A stretch of DNA of 64,000 bases. It comes from Acidimicrobiia bacterium. Its GTDB lineage: Bacteria > Actinomycetota > Acidimicrobiia > Acidimicrobiales > Poriferisodalaceae. A model generated the notes under the pieces. That model worked only from the letters and a program-made list of their open reading frames with translations, was not told the DNA's origin and did not search any database. Made by a program: the position numbers and the translations under genes. This document shows, in pieces, positions 63,655-64,000 of the stretch (positions within the stretch are counted from its first letter, which is position 1; every line of letters begins with the position of its first letter). The stretch covers positions 1-64,000 of the forward strand of contig JAJDTF010000099.1 of assembly GCA_022827265.1 (NCBI GenBank), written 5' to 3'.

Positions 63655-64000
63655 ATGCCACGTCGCCCCCGCCGCCGGCGGCGCACGATGCCGACCTCGC
63701 ACAGATACGAGCGGACCGATCGGGTTGCCCAGCTCGTGCGCGGCGTCGTGGCGTCGGAGATGGAGCGGCTCGACGAGGCATTCGAGGGCATCGTGATTGC
63801 CGGCGTGGACGTCGATCGTGAGCTGAGCGTCGCCGTCGTGCACTACGACGTGCGCGACGACGATGCCGCAGGCAGGGCGGCTGCGGCGTTCGATGAGCAC
63901 CATCACCGTCTCCAGAGGGCTTTGGGTACGAGCACCAGCCTGCGACGCACTCCCACGCTTCGCTTCCGCCGCGACCGGGGCGCCGTTGCTGCCGAGCGGA
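63655..64000 (+). CDS. rbfA: Ribosome-binding factor A (3' partial)
   Basis: The frame from ATG 63655 is open at the window end. RTDRVAQLVRGVVASEMERL begins the KH-like RbfA fold; GIVIAGVDVDRELSVAVVHYDV and LRRTPTLRFRRD follow. A basic leader (PRRPRRRRRT) precedes an alternative ATG at 63688. RbfA matures the 5' end of 16S rRNA; infB-rbfA is the conserved order. Confidence 0.9.
   Translation, partial: MPRRPRRRRRTMPTSHRYERTDRVAQLVRGVVASEMERLDEAFEGIVIAGVDVDRELSVAVVHYDVRDDDAAGRAAAAFDEHHHRLQRALGTSTSLRRTPTLRFRRDRGAVAAER

Overview
The window is GC-rich bacterial DNA with dense gene packing, many GTG and TTG starts, ATGA and TGATG stop/start overlaps, and actinobacterial gene orders. These orders are coaD-yceD-rpmF-plsX-acpP-rnc-fpg-smc-ftsY-ffh-rpsP-khpA-rimM-trmD-rplS, yraN-comM-dprA-xerC-M23-rpsB-tsf-pyrH-frr-cdsA-dxr-rseP-ispG, and rimP-nusA-infB-rbfA. 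Together with a GTP-type PEP carboxykinase, an Aap-type amino-acid transporter and fatty-acid-type CoA enzymes, this suggests an Actinomycetota member, most likely an Acidimicrobiia-like lineage. The lineage is inference; no rRNA or tRNA is present to test it.

Layout. 1-5.0 kb is an accessory locus: a giant secreted repeat protein that is open at the left edge and carries a prokaryotic phospholipase A2 domain at its C terminus, then a lipoprotein and an RDD membrane protein, all in visibly lower-GC DNA and closed by a strong hairpin. 5.1-7.2 kb is a small island with an AAA ATPase and a prepilin-peptidase remnant between near-identical direct repeats. 7.2-15.8 kb holds metabolism and transport: enoyl-CoA hydratase, CysQ, the aapJQMP operon, a small zinc-finger protein and a HAD phosphatase. 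15.8-30.5 kb holds EttA, ExoIII, a UvrD-type helicase, a cytosolic metal-receptor-like protein, a CaiB-type CoA enzyme, PckG, a DAK2 protein, RecG and RsmD. 30.5-64 kb is almost continuous housekeeping: lipid, translation, secretion, DNA uptake, isoprenoid and ribosome-maturation genes. rbfA runs off the right edge.

How the genes work together. The right half couples membrane-lipid synthesis (plsX, acpP, cdsA), isoprenoid precursors (dxr, ispG), co-translational targeting (ffh, ftsY), ribosomal proteins (L32, S16, L19, S2), rRNA and tRNA modification (rsmD, trmD, rimM, rimP, rbfA) and initiation/elongation factors (tsf, infB, nusA). Several of these core proteins carry long Ala/Pro/Glu-rich tails.

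Most notable points: (1) the PLA2-tipped repeat protein with candidate immunity neighbours; (2) a dispersed repeat of about 74 bp that is translated in frame inside RimM and RimP and also sits in the yceD leader; (3) an Fpg-family protein lacking the catalytic proline and two of four zinc cysteines; (4) an rpsB leader with a hairpin that can switch against Shine-Dalgarno pairing; (5) a M23-family protein with substituted zinc ligands and an apparent CTG start; (6) a 36-residue membrane protein coupled to a small zinc protein.
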